Assembly: GCA_945861305.1 (NCBI GenBank)
Contig: CAMATW010000033.1
Location: 1 to 28,802 of the forward strand
Reading direction: 5' to 3'
Source: Bordetella parapertussis
GTDB lineage: Bacteria; Pseudomonadota; Gammaproteobacteria; Burkholderiales; Burkholderiaceae_C
DNA length: 28,802 nt
In this document: piece after piece, positions 9,736-19,568 of the stretch
How the letters are laid out: each line of letters starts with the position of its first letter
Position numbering within the stretch: position 1 is the stretch's first letter
The notes under the pieces: generated by a model
Seen by the model: the letters and a program-made list of their open reading frames with translations, nothing else
What the model was told of the DNA's origin: nothing
Databases searched by the model: none
Position numbers and translations under genes: made by a program

Positions 9736-9740
9736 CCGCC

Positions 9741-10292
9741 ATGGCCTACCACGTCATTCCTACCGCGCTGCCAGGTGTGCTCGTCTTGGAGCCCAAGGTT
9801 TTTGGTGATGTACGTGGTTTCTTCTTTGAGAGTTTTAACGCACAAGACTTTGCACAGGCCACGGGTTTGGATGTCAATTTTGTGCAAGATAACCACAGTC
9901 GATCTGCCCAGGGCGTGCTGCGTGGCTTGCATTACCAAATACAACAACCCCAAGGTAAGTTGGTACGTGTCACTGAGGGTGAGGTGTTTGATGTGGCAGT
10001 GGACATTCGCCGCTCTTCTCCGCATTTTGGTCAATGGGTAGGCGTACATCTGAGCGCCGACAACAGAAGGCAGTTATGGGTGCCACCGGGTTTTGCCCAT
10101 GGTTTTGCTGTGTTAAGCGCCAGTGCTGATTTTTTGTATAAAACCACCGACTATTACGCCCCAGAGCATGAACGCTGCATTGTGTGGAAAGACCCCGACT
10201 TGGCCATAGCGTGGCCACTTCAAGCGGCCCCTTTATTGGCAAGCAAAGACGCCAATGCGCCAGTGTTGGCCCAAGCCGAAGTGTTTGTGTGA
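9741..10292 (+). CDS. rfbC: dTDP-4-dehydrorhamnose 3,5-epimerase
   Basis: A 183-aa cupin-fold epimerase of the dTDP-rhamnose pathway. Family marks seen are FGDVRGFFFESFN near the N-terminus, the NHSRSAQGVLRGLHYQ segment with the catalytic histidine, the beta-barrel FDVAVDIRRSSPHFGQW, the WVPPGFAHGFAVLS strand and the TTDYYAPEHERCIVW region with the catalytic tyrosine. It begins 5 bp after rfbA with no visible Shine-Dalgarno, which suggests translation by reinitiation after rfbA. An alternative would be a closely related 3-epimerase making another deoxysugar, since rfbD is not present here to fix the pathway. Confidence 0.95.
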   Translation: MAYHVIPTALPGVLVLEPKVFGDVRGFFFESFNAQDFAQATGLDVNFVQDNHSRSAQGVLRGLHYQIQQPQGKLVRVTEGEVFDVAVDIRRSSPHFGQWVGVHLSADNRRQLWVPPGFAHGFAVLSASADFLYKTTDYYAPEHERCIVWKDPDLAIAWPLQAAPLLASKDANAPVLAQAEVFV

Positions 10293-10346
10293 CAAATCGT
10301 TGACACATTCCGGCTTTAAGATGTTTTTTTTCACTTTAATGTCATT

Positions 10347-11666
<1,320 letters not shown>

Positions 11667-11667
11667 G

Positions 11668-12537
11668 TCACCGCGATAAATTGTCTAAGTAGGCTTTGAA
11701 GTCGCTGCCGGTTTCGGGGTGCTTCAAAGCAAACTCTACGGTCGCCTTCAAAAACCCCAACTTGCTGCCACAGTCGTAGCGCACACCTTCGTAGGCGTAG
11801 GCGTACACCGCTTCTAGTTTGAGCAAACTTTGGATGGCATCTGTCAGTTGATACTCTCCACCAGCGCCAGGTTTGAGCTTAGAGATGTGTTGAAAAATGC
11901 TGGGGTTGAAAATATACCTTCCCACTACCCCTTGGTCTGAAGGTGCATTTTGGGGTTCGGGCTTTTCCACAATATCAGACAACTTGGTGAGGCGCTCACC
12001 CGCCGATATACCAGCCACCACGCCATACGACTTGCTTTGAGAGGGTAGGATTTTTTCTACGGCAATCACTGACGAGCGGTAATGCTCATACATGCCCACC
12101 AATTGTTTCAAAACACCGGGTTTGTGGTCCAGCAAATCGTCTGCCAGTACCACCGCAAACGGCTCATTGCCCACCAAGGAGGCGGCACAATTGACCGCAT
12201 GTCCTAGACCGAGTGCCTCGGGTTGACGCACATACACGCAGTTCACATGCGCGGGTTTGATATTGCGCACCAAGTCCAGCAACTCGGTTTTGTGTTTGGC
12301 TTCCAACTCATGCTCGAGTTCAAAAGATCGGTCGAAGTGGTCTTCGATGCTGCGCTTGCTGCGACCGGTGACGAAAATCATTTCGGTGATACCCGCTTCC
12401 ACCGCTTCTTCAACGGCATATTGAATCAGCGGCTTGTCCACCACGCAAAGCATTTCCTTGGGGCTGGCTTTGGTGGCTGGTAAAAAGCGTGTGCCCAAAC
12501 CGGCTACGGGAAAAACAGCTTTTCTCACAACAGTCAT
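11668..12537 (-). CDS. galU: UTP--glucose-1-phosphate uridylyltransferase
   Basis: Makes UDP-glucose from UTP and glucose 1-phosphate. The 289-aa protein starts [24 protein letters not shown] (nucleotidyltransferase signature) with [30 protein letters not shown], the metal-binding VLADDLLD and [14 protein letters not shown], as in E. coli GalU. The ATG at 12537 is chosen over a TTG at 12549; GGGGA about 7 nt upstream can serve as ribosome binding site. It lies 54 bp downstream of gltA on the same strand, separated by a probable terminator, and converges on ugd with a 1-bp gap, leaving no room for a terminator between those two. Confidence 0.96.
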   Translation of the reverse strand: MTVVRKAVFPVAGLGTRFLPATKASPKEMLCVVDKPLIQYAVEEAVEAGITEMIFVTGRSKRSIEDHFDRSFELEHELEAKHKTELLDLVRNIKPAHVNCVYVRQPEALGLGHAVNCAASLVGNEPFAVVLADDLLDHKPGVLKQLVGMYEHYRSSVIAVEKILPSQSKSYGVVAGISAGERLTKLSDIVEKPEPQNAPSDQGVVGRYIFNPSIFQHISKLKPGAGGEYQLTDAIQSLLKLEAVYAYAYEGVRYDCGSKLGFLKATVEFALKHPETGSDFKAYLDNLSR

Positions 12538-12556
12538 GACAGTCCCCAAGCGTTAG

Positions 12557-12582
12557 CAAAATGGCTGACTATAACCAGCCAA
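12557..12582 (-). terminator. Probable intrinsic terminator after gltA
   Basis: On the minus strand, 10 bp after the gltA stop, TGGCTG and CAGCCA form a perfect 6-bp stem (plus 12562-12567 and 12576-12581) with an 8-nt loop. It is followed at once by TTTTGC. The stem is short but correctly placed to end the sdhCDAB-sdhE-gltA transcript before galU. Confidence 0.45.
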
Positions 12583-12591
12583 AATGTCACT

Positions 12592-13902
12592 TCAGCGTTT
12601 GTTCAGCGGCGGCACATCGCGCTTGACCGCGCCGGTAAATAACTGGCGTGGGCGGCCGATTTTGTATTCGGGGTCGCCAATCATTTCATTCAACTGCGCG
12701 ATCCAACCCACAGTGCGAGCCAGCGCAAAAATGCCGGTGAACAAGTTCACAGGAATGCCAATGGCACGTTGCACGATGCCCGAATAAAAGTCCACATTGG
12801 GGTAGAGCTTGCGAGAGACAAAGTAGTCGTCTTCCAACGCAATCTTTTCCAAGGCCTTGGCCAATTTAAACAAGGGGTCGTTTTCCAAGCCCAGTTCTTG
12901 CAAAACCTCGTTGCAGGTTTCTTGCATCAGCTTGGCGCGGGGGTCATAGTTTTTGTAAACGCGGTGACCAAAACCCATGAGCTTCACGCCAGAGTTCTTG
13001 TCCTTGACCTTTTCCATGAACTCGCCCACCTTGGCGATGCCGCCATTGGCTTGAATATCTTCCAACATGTTCAAGCAAGCTTCGTTTGCACCACCGTGGG
13101 CCGGGCCCCACAGACAGGCCACGCCTGCCGCAATGGCGGCAAACGGGTTGGTGCCAGATGAACCGCACAAACGCACTGTGGATGTAGATGCGTTTTGCTC
13201 ATGGTCAGCATGCAAGGTGAAGATGCGGTCCATGGCGCGTTCAAGCACGGGGTTGACCACATAGGGCTCACAAGGTGTACCGAACATCATGCGCAAGAAA
13301 TTGCCCGCGTAGGACAAGTCGTTTTGCGGGTAAAGGAAAGGTTGACCGACGCCGTATTTGTAAGCCATGGCCACCAAGGTGGGCATCTTGGCAATCAAGC
13401 GAATGGCCGCCACTTCACGGTGCTCAGGGTTGTTGATGTCAGTGCTGTCGTGATAGAAAGCCGACAAAGCGCCGACCAAGCCAGTCAGTACCGCCATCGG
13501 GTGGGCATCTCGCCGAAAGCCACGCAAGAAAAACTGCATTTGCTCATGCACCATGGTGTGGTGGGTGACGGTTTGCGTGAATTCATGCTTGCGTTGTGCG
13601 TTGGGTAACTCCCCGTACAACAGCAAATGACATGTCTCTAGAAAGTTACAGTTGGTGGCCAATTGCTCGATGGGGTAGCCGCGGTACAGCAATTCGCCTT
13701 TGTCGCCGTCGATATAGGTGATGGACGATTGGCAAGAGGCGGTGGACAAAAACCCAGGGTCATAGGTGAACATGCCTGTTTGGCCGTAGAGCTTGCGAAT
13801 GTCCATCACATCAGGGCCAACCGAGCCGTTGTAAACCGGAATGTCAATACTGGGTGTGCCGTTGCTGAACGACAAGGTGGCTGAATAGTTTGCGAGTTTC
13901 AT
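12592..13902 (-). CDS. gltA: Citrate synthase (type II, hexameric)
   Basis: Condenses oxaloacetate and acetyl-CoA to citrate. The 436-aa protein begins [20 protein letters not shown] and has the type II beta-strand N-terminal domain ([28 protein letters not shown]). Catalytic His residues are in [10 protein letters not shown] and [15 protein letters not shown], and the aspartate is in [14 protein letters not shown]. The start at 13902 gives the family N-terminus, with AGGAA upstream. The frame stays open for another 81 codons, but that stretch lies over sdhE in another frame and is not coding. It follows sdhE by 23 bp and is the last gene of the sdh unit. Confidence 0.98.
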   Translation of the reverse strand: MKLANYSATLSFSNGTPSIDIPVYNGSVGPDVMDIRKLYGQTGMFTYDPGFLSTASCQSSITYIDGDKGELLYRGYPIEQLATNCNFLETCHLLLYGELPNAQRKHEFTQTVTHHTMVHEQMQFFLRGFRRDAHPMAVLTGLVGALSAFYHDSTDINNPEHREVAAIRLIAKMPTLVAMAYKYGVGQPFLYPQNDLSYAGNFLRMMFGTPCEPYVVNPVLERAMDRIFTLHADHEQNASTSTVRLCGSSGTNPFAAIAAGVACLWGPAHGGANEACLNMLEDIQANGGIAKVGEFMEKVKDKNSGVKLMGFGHRVYKNYDPRAKLMQETCNEVLQELGLENDPLFKLAKALEKIALEDDYFVSRKLYPNVDFYSGIVQRAIGIPVNLFTGIFALARTVGWIAQLNEMIGDPEYKIGRPRQLFTGAVKRDVPPLNKR

Positions 13903-13925
13903 TTGTATTCCTATTGAAATTTTTG

Positions 13926-14216
13926 TCATGCCTGTATCAGGCGCAGCAGAGCTTTCACATCTTCTTGTTGAGCGACTGCTTGGGTGTTTGGCCTTGCCAA
14001 AAAAACATCCAATAAATCGTTGTCTGCTAATTCCATCAATGCGTACATGCTGCGCGCCTGACCCACGGTCATGCTGGGCGAATACCGGTTGAAAAATCTT
14101 TCGATAAACAAATCGTTCTCCAGCAAACCGCGTCGACACCGCCAACGTAATTTGCTAAGCGCCGCAGAGGGAAGGGGAGCTTCATCGGGCAGCGCATCGA
14201 AAGTCACATCATTCAT
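13926..14216 (-). CDS. sdhE: Succinate dehydrogenase FAD assembly factor
   Basis: A 96-aa SdhE/YgfY/Sdh5 family protein that promotes covalent FAD attachment to SdhA. The hallmark [15 protein letters not shown], containing the conserved RGxxE element, lies at about residues 28-42, followed by the helical [19 protein letters not shown] segment. The first 20 residues form a slightly acidic extension. Its ATG directly abuts the sdhB stop codon (TAAATG), consistent with coupled translation. Position between sdhB and gltA is the standard betaproteobacterial arrangement. Confidence 0.95.
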   Translation of the reverse strand: MNDVTFDALPDEAPLPSAALSKLRWRCRRGLLENDLFIERFFNRYSPSMTVGQARSMYALMELADNDLLDVFLARPNTQAVAQQEDVKALLRLIQA

Positions 14217-14918
14217 TTAAACCGTGCGGCTCACCATCAACTCTTTGATCTTGCCAATTGCCTTGGTGGGGTTCAAACCCTTGGGGCAGACATCGACACA
14301 GTTCATGATGGTGTGACAACGGAACAAGCGGTAGGGGTCTTCTAGGTTGTCCAAACGCTCGGCTGTGGCGTGGTCGCGGCTGTCAGCGATGAAGCGATAG
14401 GCTTGTAACAAGCCGGCGGGACCGACAAACTTGTCAGGGTTCCACCAAAACGAGGGGCAAGCGGTTGAACAGCTTGCACACAAAATGCACTCGTACAAAC
14501 CATCCAACTCTTCCCGTTCTTTGGGCGACTGCAAACGCTCTTTTTCAGGCGGCAAGGTGTCGTTCACCAAATAAGGCTTGATGGAGTTGTATTGGTTGAA
14601 AAACTGCGTCATGTCGACGATCAAGTCGCGCACCACAGGCAAGCCAGGCAGGGGCTTCAAGGTGATGACGCCTGGCAGGGTCAGCATATTGGTTAAACAC
14701 GCCAAACCGTTTTTTCCATTGATGTTCATGGCGTCAGAGCCACACACACCTTCACGGCATGAGCGTCGGAATGACAGGGTTGGGTCTTGGGCTTTGAGTT
14801 TCATCAAGGCGTCTAGCAACATGCGCTCATGGCCGTCGAGTTCCACCTCGATGGTTTGCATATAAGGCTTGGCGTCTTTTTCGGGGTCGTAGCGGTAAAT
14901 CTTGAAGGTACGTTTCAT
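14217..14918 (-). CDS. sdhB: Succinate dehydrogenase iron-sulfur subunit
   Basis: The 233-aa electron-transfer subunit of respiratory complex II. The N-terminal ferredoxin domain holds the [2Fe-2S] cysteines ([20 protein letters not shown] followed by AC). The C-terminal domain carries the [4Fe-4S] and [3Fe-4S] ligands in [19 protein letters not shown] and [17 protein letters not shown]. Length and motifs match the proteobacterial family. Start and stop abut sdhA and sdhE with no gap (TAAATG at both junctions), so expression is stoichiometrically linked. Confidence 0.98.
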   Translation of the reverse strand: MKRTFKIYRYDPEKDAKPYMQTIEVELDGHERMLLDALMKLKAQDPTLSFRRSCREGVCGSDAMNINGKNGLACLTNMLTLPGVITLKPLPGLPVVRDLIVDMTQFFNQYNSIKPYLVNDTLPPEKERLQSPKEREELDGLYECILCASCSTACPSFWWNPDKFVGPAGLLQAYRFIADSRDHATAERLDNLEDPYRLFRCHTIMNCVDVCPKGLNPTKAIGKIKELMVSRTV

Positions 14919-16712
14919 TTAGAAGGTCCTGACTTTGGGAGGAATGCTTTCGGTGGTCAGTGGTTGCAATTTGACAGGCTTGTAGGTCAAGCTGTTGCTG
15001 TCGCTGTGCCACAGGCTGTGCTTTAACCACTCTTCGTCGTTGCGGCCGTTGGGGTGTTGAGGGGTGTCGGCGTAGTCGTCCACCGTGTGTGCGCCGCGGC
15101 TTTCTCGCCTAGCAGCAGCAGAGACCATGGTGGCTTGCGCGCACTCGATGAGGTTTTCTACCTCCATGGCTTCCACACGCGCTGTGTTGAAGATCTGTGA
15201 CTTGTCTTGTAGGCCAATGGCTTGCACACGTTCACGCAGCGCGGCGATTTTGTTCACACCCTCATCCAAGCTGGCTTGGGTACGGAACACACCGGCGTGT
15301 TGTTGCATGGTGGCGCGTATATCGTTAGCCACATCTTGAGCGTATTCCCCACTGGTTGCGTTTTGCAAACGCGCCAAACGCGCCAATGTGCGGTCGGCGG
15401 CATCGGCGGGCAGTGGTTTGTGGGTTTTGTTTTTCTCGTGAAACTCAACAATGTGGTTGCCTGCCGCTTTGCCAAACACCAGCAAATCGAGCAGCGAGTT
15501 GGTGCCCAAACGGTTGGCACCATGCACCGACACGCAAGAGCATTCACCTACCGCATACAAGCCATTGACCACCGCATTGTGGTCGGTCGCGGATTGGATG
15601 ACCACTTGGCCGTGGATGTTGGTGGGAATGCCGCCCATTTGGTAGTGAATGGTGGGCACCACAGGGATGGGCTCTTTGGTGATGTCGACGTTGGCAAAGT
15701 TGTGGCCAATCTCGTACACCGAAGGCAGGCGCTTCATGATGGTCTCGGCACCGAGGTGATCGAGTTTCAAATGCACATAGTCTTTGTTGGGGCCACAGCC
15801 TCGGCCTTCTTTGATTTCTTGGTCCATGCAACGCGAGACAAAGTCGCGTGGGGCCAAGTCTTTCAAGGTGGGTGCGTAACGCTCCATGAAGCGCTCGCCA
15901 TTGCTGTTGAGCAAAATCGCGCCTTCGCCACGGCAACCTTCGGTGAGCAACACGCCAGCACCGGCCACGCCCGTGGGGTGAAACTGCCAAAACTCCATGT
16001 CTTCCAATGGAATTCCGGCACGTGCGGCCATGCCCAAGCCGTCGCCGGTGTTGATGAAAGCGTTGGTAGAAGCGGCAAAAATGCGGCCAGCACCACCGGT
16101 GGCCAAGAGCACAGTTTTGGCTTCCAAAATGTGCACGTCACCGGTTTCCATCTCTAGTGCGGTGACACCCACCACATCACCCTCAGCATCGCGGATGATG
16201 TCTTGCGCCATCCACTCGACAAAGAAGTTGGTGTGGGACTGGATGTTTTGTTGGTAAAGCGTGTGCAACATGGCGTGGCCGGTTCGGTCCGCAGCCGCGC
16301 AAGCACGTTGTACAGACTTTTCACCATAGTTGGCCGTGTGACCACCAAAGGGGCGTTGGTAAATCGTGCCATCGGCATTGCGGTCAAAAGGCATGCCCAT
16401 GTGTTCCAACTCGTACACCACTTTCGGGGCTTCGCGGCACATGTATTCGATGGCGTCTTGGTCGCCCAGCCAGTCCGACCCTTTGACAGTGTCATAAAAG
16501 TGGAAATGCCAGTTGTCTTCGGACATATTGCCCAAGGACGCACCAATGCCGCCTTGCGCCGCCACGGTGTGTGAGCGGGTGGGGAATACTTTGGAGAGCA
16601 CAGCCACATTCAGCCCTGCGCGGGAGAGTTGCAGCGAGGCCCGCATACCGGAGCCACCGGCACCGACGATGACCACATCAAAGCGGCGACGGGGAAGAGA
16701 AGAGCGTGTCAT
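14919..16712 (-). CDS. sdhA: Succinate dehydrogenase flavoprotein subunit
   Basis: The 597-aa catalytic subunit oxidises succinate to fumarate. It has the N-terminal FAD-binding VVIVGAGGSGMRASLQLS, the SHTVAAQGGIGASLGN segment containing the histidine that binds FAD covalently, the substrate-binding QFHPTGVAGAGVLLTEGCRG region, and the SVHGANRLGTNSLLDLLVFG motif near the C-terminal part. I chose the ATG at 16712, 3 bp after sdhD; a TTG immediately before would add one residue. No frameshift or missing active-site residue was seen. Confidence 0.98.
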   Translation of the reverse strand: MTRSSLPRRRFDVVIVGAGGSGMRASLQLSRAGLNVAVLSKVFPTRSHTVAAQGGIGASLGNMSEDNWHFHFYDTVKGSDWLGDQDAIEYMCREAPKVVYELEHMGMPFDRNADGTIYQRPFGGHTANYGEKSVQRACAAADRTGHAMLHTLYQQNIQSHTNFFVEWMAQDIIRDAEGDVVGVTALEMETGDVHILEAKTVLLATGGAGRIFAASTNAFINTGDGLGMAARAGIPLEDMEFWQFHPTGVAGAGVLLTEGCRGEGAILLNSNGERFMERYAPTLKDLAPRDFVSRCMDQEIKEGRGCGPNKDYVHLKLDHLGAETIMKRLPSVYEIGHNFANVDITKEPIPVVPTIHYQMGGIPTNIHGQVVIQSATDHNAVVNGLYAVGECSCVSVHGANRLGTNSLLDLLVFGKAAGNHIVEFHEKNKTHKPLPADAADRTLARLARLQNATSGEYAQDVANDIRATMQQHAGVFRTQASLDEGVNKIAALRERVQAIGLQDKSQIFNTARVEAMEVENLIECAQATMVSAAARRESRGAHTVDDYADTPQHPNGRNDEEWLKHSLWHSDSNSLTYKPVKLQPLTTESIPPKVRTF

Positions 16713-16715
16713 CAA

Positions 16716-17081
16716 TCAAAATCTCCAAAGAACCTGAACTGCCCAACCCATGCAGGACAGCAACCAAACAATGGTGAAAATTTGCAGACCCAAGCGTATG
16801 CCGACCGGCTTGATGTAGTCCATCCAAATGTCACGCATACCCACCCACACGTGGTAGGTGAGGGCCAAAATAACGGTGAAGGTCAGCGCACGCATCCACT
16901 GCGGATTGAAGATGCCCGCCCATGTGTCGTAGCCGATGGGGCCGCGCGAAAAAATAAGTTGAAGCAGCACCAACAAAGTGAACAGTGCCATCAAGGTGGC
17001 GGTGATGCGCTGGGCTAACCAGTCGCGCAAACCGTAATGTGCGCCAACCACCAAGCGTTTAGAGCCAATCGAATCTGTCAT
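16716..17081 (-). CDS. sdhD: Succinate dehydrogenase membrane anchor subunit
   Basis: A 121-aa integral membrane subunit with three hydrophobic helices (ITATLMALFTLLVLLQLIF, ALTFTVILALTYHVWVG, LGLQIFTIVWLLSCMGWAV). It helps bind haem b and ubiquinone. YHVWVGMRDIWMDYIKP corresponds to the conserved HxWxGMxxxxxDY segment that supplies the haem histidine in the family. The ATG at 17081 is preferred to a TTG at 17102, which would overlap the sdhC stop. It is 17 bp downstream of sdhC and 3 bp upstream of sdhA. Confidence 0.93.
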   Translation of the reverse strand: MTDSIGSKRLVVGAHYGLRDWLAQRITATLMALFTLLVLLQLIFSRGPIGYDTWAGIFNPQWMRALTFTVILALTYHVWVGMRDIWMDYIKPVGIRLGLQIFTIVWLLSCMGWAVQVLWRF

Positions 17082-17098
17082 GGTGTGTGTTCCTGAAA

Positions 17099-17530
17099 TC
17101 AATAAACGCTAAACAACTTGGCACCCAACAGCACAGTCAAACCTAGGCTGAGTACCAGTGTGAAAACAGCGCTGCGGTAGCTGAATGCTTTGTCGACGCT
17201 GTGGGTCGCGTCCATGTACAAATGGCGCAGACCCGCAATCAAATGGTGCAAATAGGCCCATACCAAAGCCAGTGTCACCAAACTGATGAACCAAGCGGGG
17301 TAAATGCCCACGCCAATATTGAAAGCTGCCTTGAACTTGGCAAAAGAAATCTCGGAAGAAATCGATTTATCAAAAAGCCAAATGATGAAGGGCAGCAGCA
17401 AAAACATCAGGGCACCGCTGATGCGGTGCAAGATGGACACCCAACCAGCTGCTGGCAAACGGTAGGAGGGCAAATCTGCAAAAGCGTTGATATTGCGGAA
17501 TTCAGGCCTGTTGCGGACGGGTTCTGTCAT
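17099..17530 (-). CDS. sdhC: Succinate dehydrogenase cytochrome b556 subunit
   Basis: A 143-aa haem b membrane subunit and first gene of the sdh unit. RPEFRNINAFADLPSYRLP followed by GWVSILHRISGALMFLLLPF is the family signature (the conserved HRxSG). The HHLIAGLRHLYMDATH segment carries the histidine that ligates haem b. Three transmembrane helices are visible. The 127-bp gap upstream (to gntR) must contain its promoter; it includes an A-tract, a TAGAAT box (plus 17607-17612) and a GACATGTG octamer (17553-17560) also found in the gntR-mdh inverted repeat. The Shine-Dalgarno is weak. Confidence 0.95.
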   Translation of the reverse strand: MTEPVRNRPEFRNINAFADLPSYRLPAAGWVSILHRISGALMFLLLPFIIWLFDKSISSEISFAKFKAAFNIGVGIYPAWFISLVTLALVWAYLHHLIAGLRHLYMDATHSVDKAFSYRSAVFTLVLSLGLTVLLGAKLFSVY

Positions 17531-17552
17531 TGGTTGAGCTTTCTGGCTTTAG

Positions 17553-17560
17553 GACATGTG
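17553..17560. promoter_or_regulatory. Possible GntR half-operator in the sdhC leader
   Basis: GACATGTG at 17553-17560 is the reverse complement of CACATGTC, the core of the inverted repeat between gntR and mdh. Here it lies 23 bp upstream of the sdhC ATG. The second arm is not conserved, and an 8-mer match is expected by chance now and then, so this is only suggestive. Confidence 0.25.
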
Positions 17561-17657
17561 CTGGTAAACATCAATGGAAGGGTGTCTGATCCTGTTGATT
17601 TTTTTGATTCTATTGCAATGCACAAAAATGGATGCCAACACCGCCTGACAAGGGGAT

Positions 17658-18431
17658 TCAATTCAATTCATTGTCGTAGTAATGTGTGTCTGTTTTGTAA
17701 AGGCCGCGGCGCCATTCCATGGGAGTGTCGTGGTAGGTGAAGGCCAGTCGCTCAACACTCAACAAAGGCATATGCTTTTCAATCTGCAGCAACTGAGCCT
17801 CTTCACCGCTAGGGTTGACGGCTCTTAAGCGCTCTTGCGCTCGCACCATGCGGATGCCAAATTCGGTTTCAAACAATGCGTACATAGGGCCTTGGTCGGC
17901 GCTCAAGCGCTCGGCGGTCAAGCCTTTGAAAGGGCCTCCGGGGAGCCAAATGTCTTCCAAAATGGTGGGGACACCGCTAAAAGACAGCACCCTTCGAAGT
18001 TGCAACACAGCCTCGCCAACGCGCAGGCGCAAGGCTTTGGCCACATCGTTATTGGCTCGGGTGCGCTTGCAGTCGATGATGAGTCGCTGGGCCGGTCCTT
18101 GGCTGTTGAGGTCGCCGTGGTCGGGTTTGAGCTTTAAAAAACGGTACTGAACCTGTTGTTCAGCGTGGGTAGCCACAAACGTGCCCTTGCCTTGGCGACG
18201 TATCAATAAATTGTCTTTTGCCATTTCGTCAATGGCTTTTCGCACAGTGCCTTGGCTGACTTTATAGCGGGCCGCCAATTCGAACTCGCTGGGGATGGGC
18301 TCACCCGGCTTCCACTCGCCGCTTTGCAGGCTTTGCAAAACCAGCGCCTTGATCTGCTGATAAAGTGGACTGAAGGCGGGCGCACTCCCTGCCACAGGTG
18401 CAGAGGAATCAAGGCTGGTTTCAGTACTCAT
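17658..18431 (-). CDS. GntR-family transcriptional regulator (HutC/UTRA type), probable TCA regulator
   Basis: A 257-aa one-component regulator. The N-terminal winged helix-turn-helix (about residues 22-90) shows the GntR signature: PIPSEFELAARYKVSQGTVR, then KAIDEMAKDNLLIRRQGKGT. Residues about 95-250 resemble the UTRA ligand-binding domain of HutC-type members (LRVGEAVLQLRRVLSFSGVP; LLSVERLAFTYHDTPMEWRR). It is divergent from mdh across 131 bp and lies just upstream of sdhC on the same strand, so it is placed to control both units. The ligand is unknown; a TCA intermediate is a reasonable guess from context only. No terminator is visible between it and sdhC, so some read-through into sdh is possible. 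Confidence 0.9.
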   Translation of the reverse strand: MSTETSLDSSAPVAGSAPAFSPLYQQIKALVLQSLQSGEWKPGEPIPSEFELAARYKVSQGTVRKAIDEMAKDNLLIRRQGKGTFVATHAEQQVQYRFLKLKPDHGDLNSQGPAQRLIIDCKRTRANNDVAKALRLRVGEAVLQLRRVLSFSGVPTILEDIWLPGGPFKGLTAERLSADQGPMYALFETEFGIRMVRAQERLRAVNPSGEEAQLLQIEKHMPLLSVERLAFTYHDTPMEWRRGLYKTDTHYYDNELN

Positions 18432-18484
18432 GGCGCAAGGAAGTGGGGTTTGTCAGGAAAAAAGAGAGGGTAGACGTTATCATA

Positions 18485-18506
18485 TCTTCTATAAGACACA
18501 TGTCTT
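18485..18506. promoter_or_regulatory. Candidate operator in the gntR-mdh gap
   Basis: AAGACA (18493-18498) and TGTCTT (18501-18506) are perfect inverted 6-bp arms around a 2-nt centre. A further TCTT at 18485-18488 pairs with the same AAGA across 4 nt, giving three alternating half-sites. The right arm overlaps the likely mdh -35 and the whole element lies in the region needed for gntR transcription. GntR proteins bind short palindromes of this size; binding by this regulator is inferred. Confidence 0.45.
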
Positions 18507-18534
18507 GCAGTTGCCGCCTTTGATTTTTTATATT
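18505..18534 (+). promoter_or_regulatory. Possible mdh promoter
   Basis: TTGCAG (18505-18510) and TATATT (18529-18534; five of six matches to the -10 consensus) are 18 bp apart. A start near 18541 gives a leader of about 22 nt containing GGAG, a good ribosome binding site 7 nt before the mdh ATG. The -35 overlaps the candidate operator. Confidence 0.4.
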
Positions 18535-18562
18535 TTTGTTTTAATTTATACCGGAGATTGTC

Positions 18563-19549
18563 ATGAGTAACCCCCCCGTTCGCGTCGCCGTCACAGGTGC
18601 AGCAGGCCAAATTGGCTACGCCTTGTTGTTCCGTATTGCTTCTGGCGAAATGCTCGGCAAAGACCAGCCTGTTATCTTGCAGCTGCTTGAAATTCCTGAC
18701 GAAAAAGCGCAAAAAGCCCTCAAAGGCGTGATGATGGAGTTGGAAGACTGCGCCTTTCCTTTGTTGGCAGGTATGCAGGCACATGCTGACCCCATGACCG
18801 CTTTCAAAGACACCGATTACGCCTTGCTGGTGGGTTCGCGTCCCCGAGGTCCTGGCATGGAGCGTGCGGAATTGTTGGCCATCAATGGCGCAATCTTCAC
18901 CGCCCAAGGCAAAGCTTTGAACGCCGTAGCTTCGCGCAATGTGAAAGTGCTGGTGGTGGGCAACCCTGCTAACACCAATGCCTACATCGCCATGAAATCG
19001 GCACCCGACTTAAAACCTGGTAACTTCACCGCCATGCTGCGCTTGGATCACAACCGCGCCTTGAGCCAAATCGCTGCCAAAACCGGCAAGCCCGTAGCGA
19101 GCATCCACAAGCTGTGTGTGTGGGGCAACCATTCACCCACCATGTACGCCGATTACCGCTTTGCCACCATTGACGGCGCCTCCGTCAAAGACATGATCAA
19201 CGACCATGTGTGGAATGAAACGGTGTTTCTGCCTACCGTCGGCAAACGTGGTGCTGCCATCATCGAAGCGCGTGGTCTGTCATCTGCTGCCTCCGCTGCT
19301 AACGCGGCGATCGACCATATGCGTGATTGGGCGCTGGGCACCCATGGTCAATGGGTCACCATGGGCATTCCTTCACAAGGTTGGTATGGCATTCCCAAAG
19401 ATGTGATGTTTGGTTTCCCGGTCACTTGTGACAACGGCGAATACAAAGTGGTCGAAGGCTTGGCCATCGATGCATTTAGCCAAAGTTGCATTGATAAAAC
19501 ACTCAAGGAGCTGACCGACGAGCAAGCCGGTGTGGCCCATTTGCTTTAA
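18563..19549 (+). CDS. mdh: Malate dehydrogenase (NAD)
   Basis: A 328-aa cytosolic malate dehydrogenase interconverting malate and oxaloacetate. It has the NAD-binding [20 protein letters not shown], the substrate-binding arginines in [14 protein letters not shown], the [14 protein letters not shown] loop, [11 protein letters not shown] and the catalytic histidine in [14 protein letters not shown]. Length and motifs place it in the type found in betaproteobacteria and actinobacteria and resembling eukaryotic cytosolic MDH, distinct from the E. coli type. GGAG precedes the ATG at good spacing. First gene of the mdh-acnB unit, divergent from gntR. Confidence 0.97.
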   Translation: MSNPPVRVAVTGAAGQIGYALLFRIASGEMLGKDQPVILQLLEIPDEKAQKALKGVMMELEDCAFPLLAGMQAHADPMTAFKDTDYALLVGSRPRGPGMERAELLAINGAIFTAQGKALNAVASRNVKVLVVGNPANTNAYIAMKSAPDLKPGNFTAMLRLDHNRALSQIAAKTGKPVASIHKLCVWGNHSPTMYADYRFATIDGASVKDMINDHVWNETVFLPTVGKRGAAIIEARGLSSAASAANAAIDHMRDWALGTHGQWVTMGIPSQGWYGIPKDVMFGFPVTCDNGEYKVVEGLAIDAFSQSCIDKTLKELTDEQAGVAHLL

Positions 19550-19568
19550 CAAGGACGGGTTTACACAC

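Noticed and set aside
10300..10305. Perfect TTGACA upstream of ugd
   Set aside because: No -10-like box lies 16-19 bp downstream; the nearest (TTTAAT) is 29 bp away, so it does not form a normal sigma70 promoter.
10284..10331. Possible terminator after rfbC (small hairpin then eight Ts)
   Set aside because: The only stem (TTTGT/ACAAA) is AT-rich, overlaps the rfbC stop and is more than 25 nt from the T-run.
13625..13634. ACATGTC match to the operator core inside gltA
   Set aside because: It lies within coding sequence, lacks the second arm, and short matches of this size are expected by chance.
13903..14145. N-terminal extension of the gltA frame
   Set aside because: The extra 81 codons run over sdhE in another frame and show no citrate synthase residues. 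The ATG at 13902 has a ribosome binding site and the family N-terminus.
15222..16157. 311-codon open frame on plus, opposite sdhA
   Set aside because: It is antisense to a clearly functional sdhA, has histidine- and glycine-rich low-sense composition, and no recognisable domain. Codon bias on the coding strand often leaves such frames open.
17612..17619. ATTGCAAT palindrome upstream of sdhC
   Set aside because: A perfect 8-bp palindrome, but AT-rich, short and unrelated to the gntR-mdh repeat; it may be chance.
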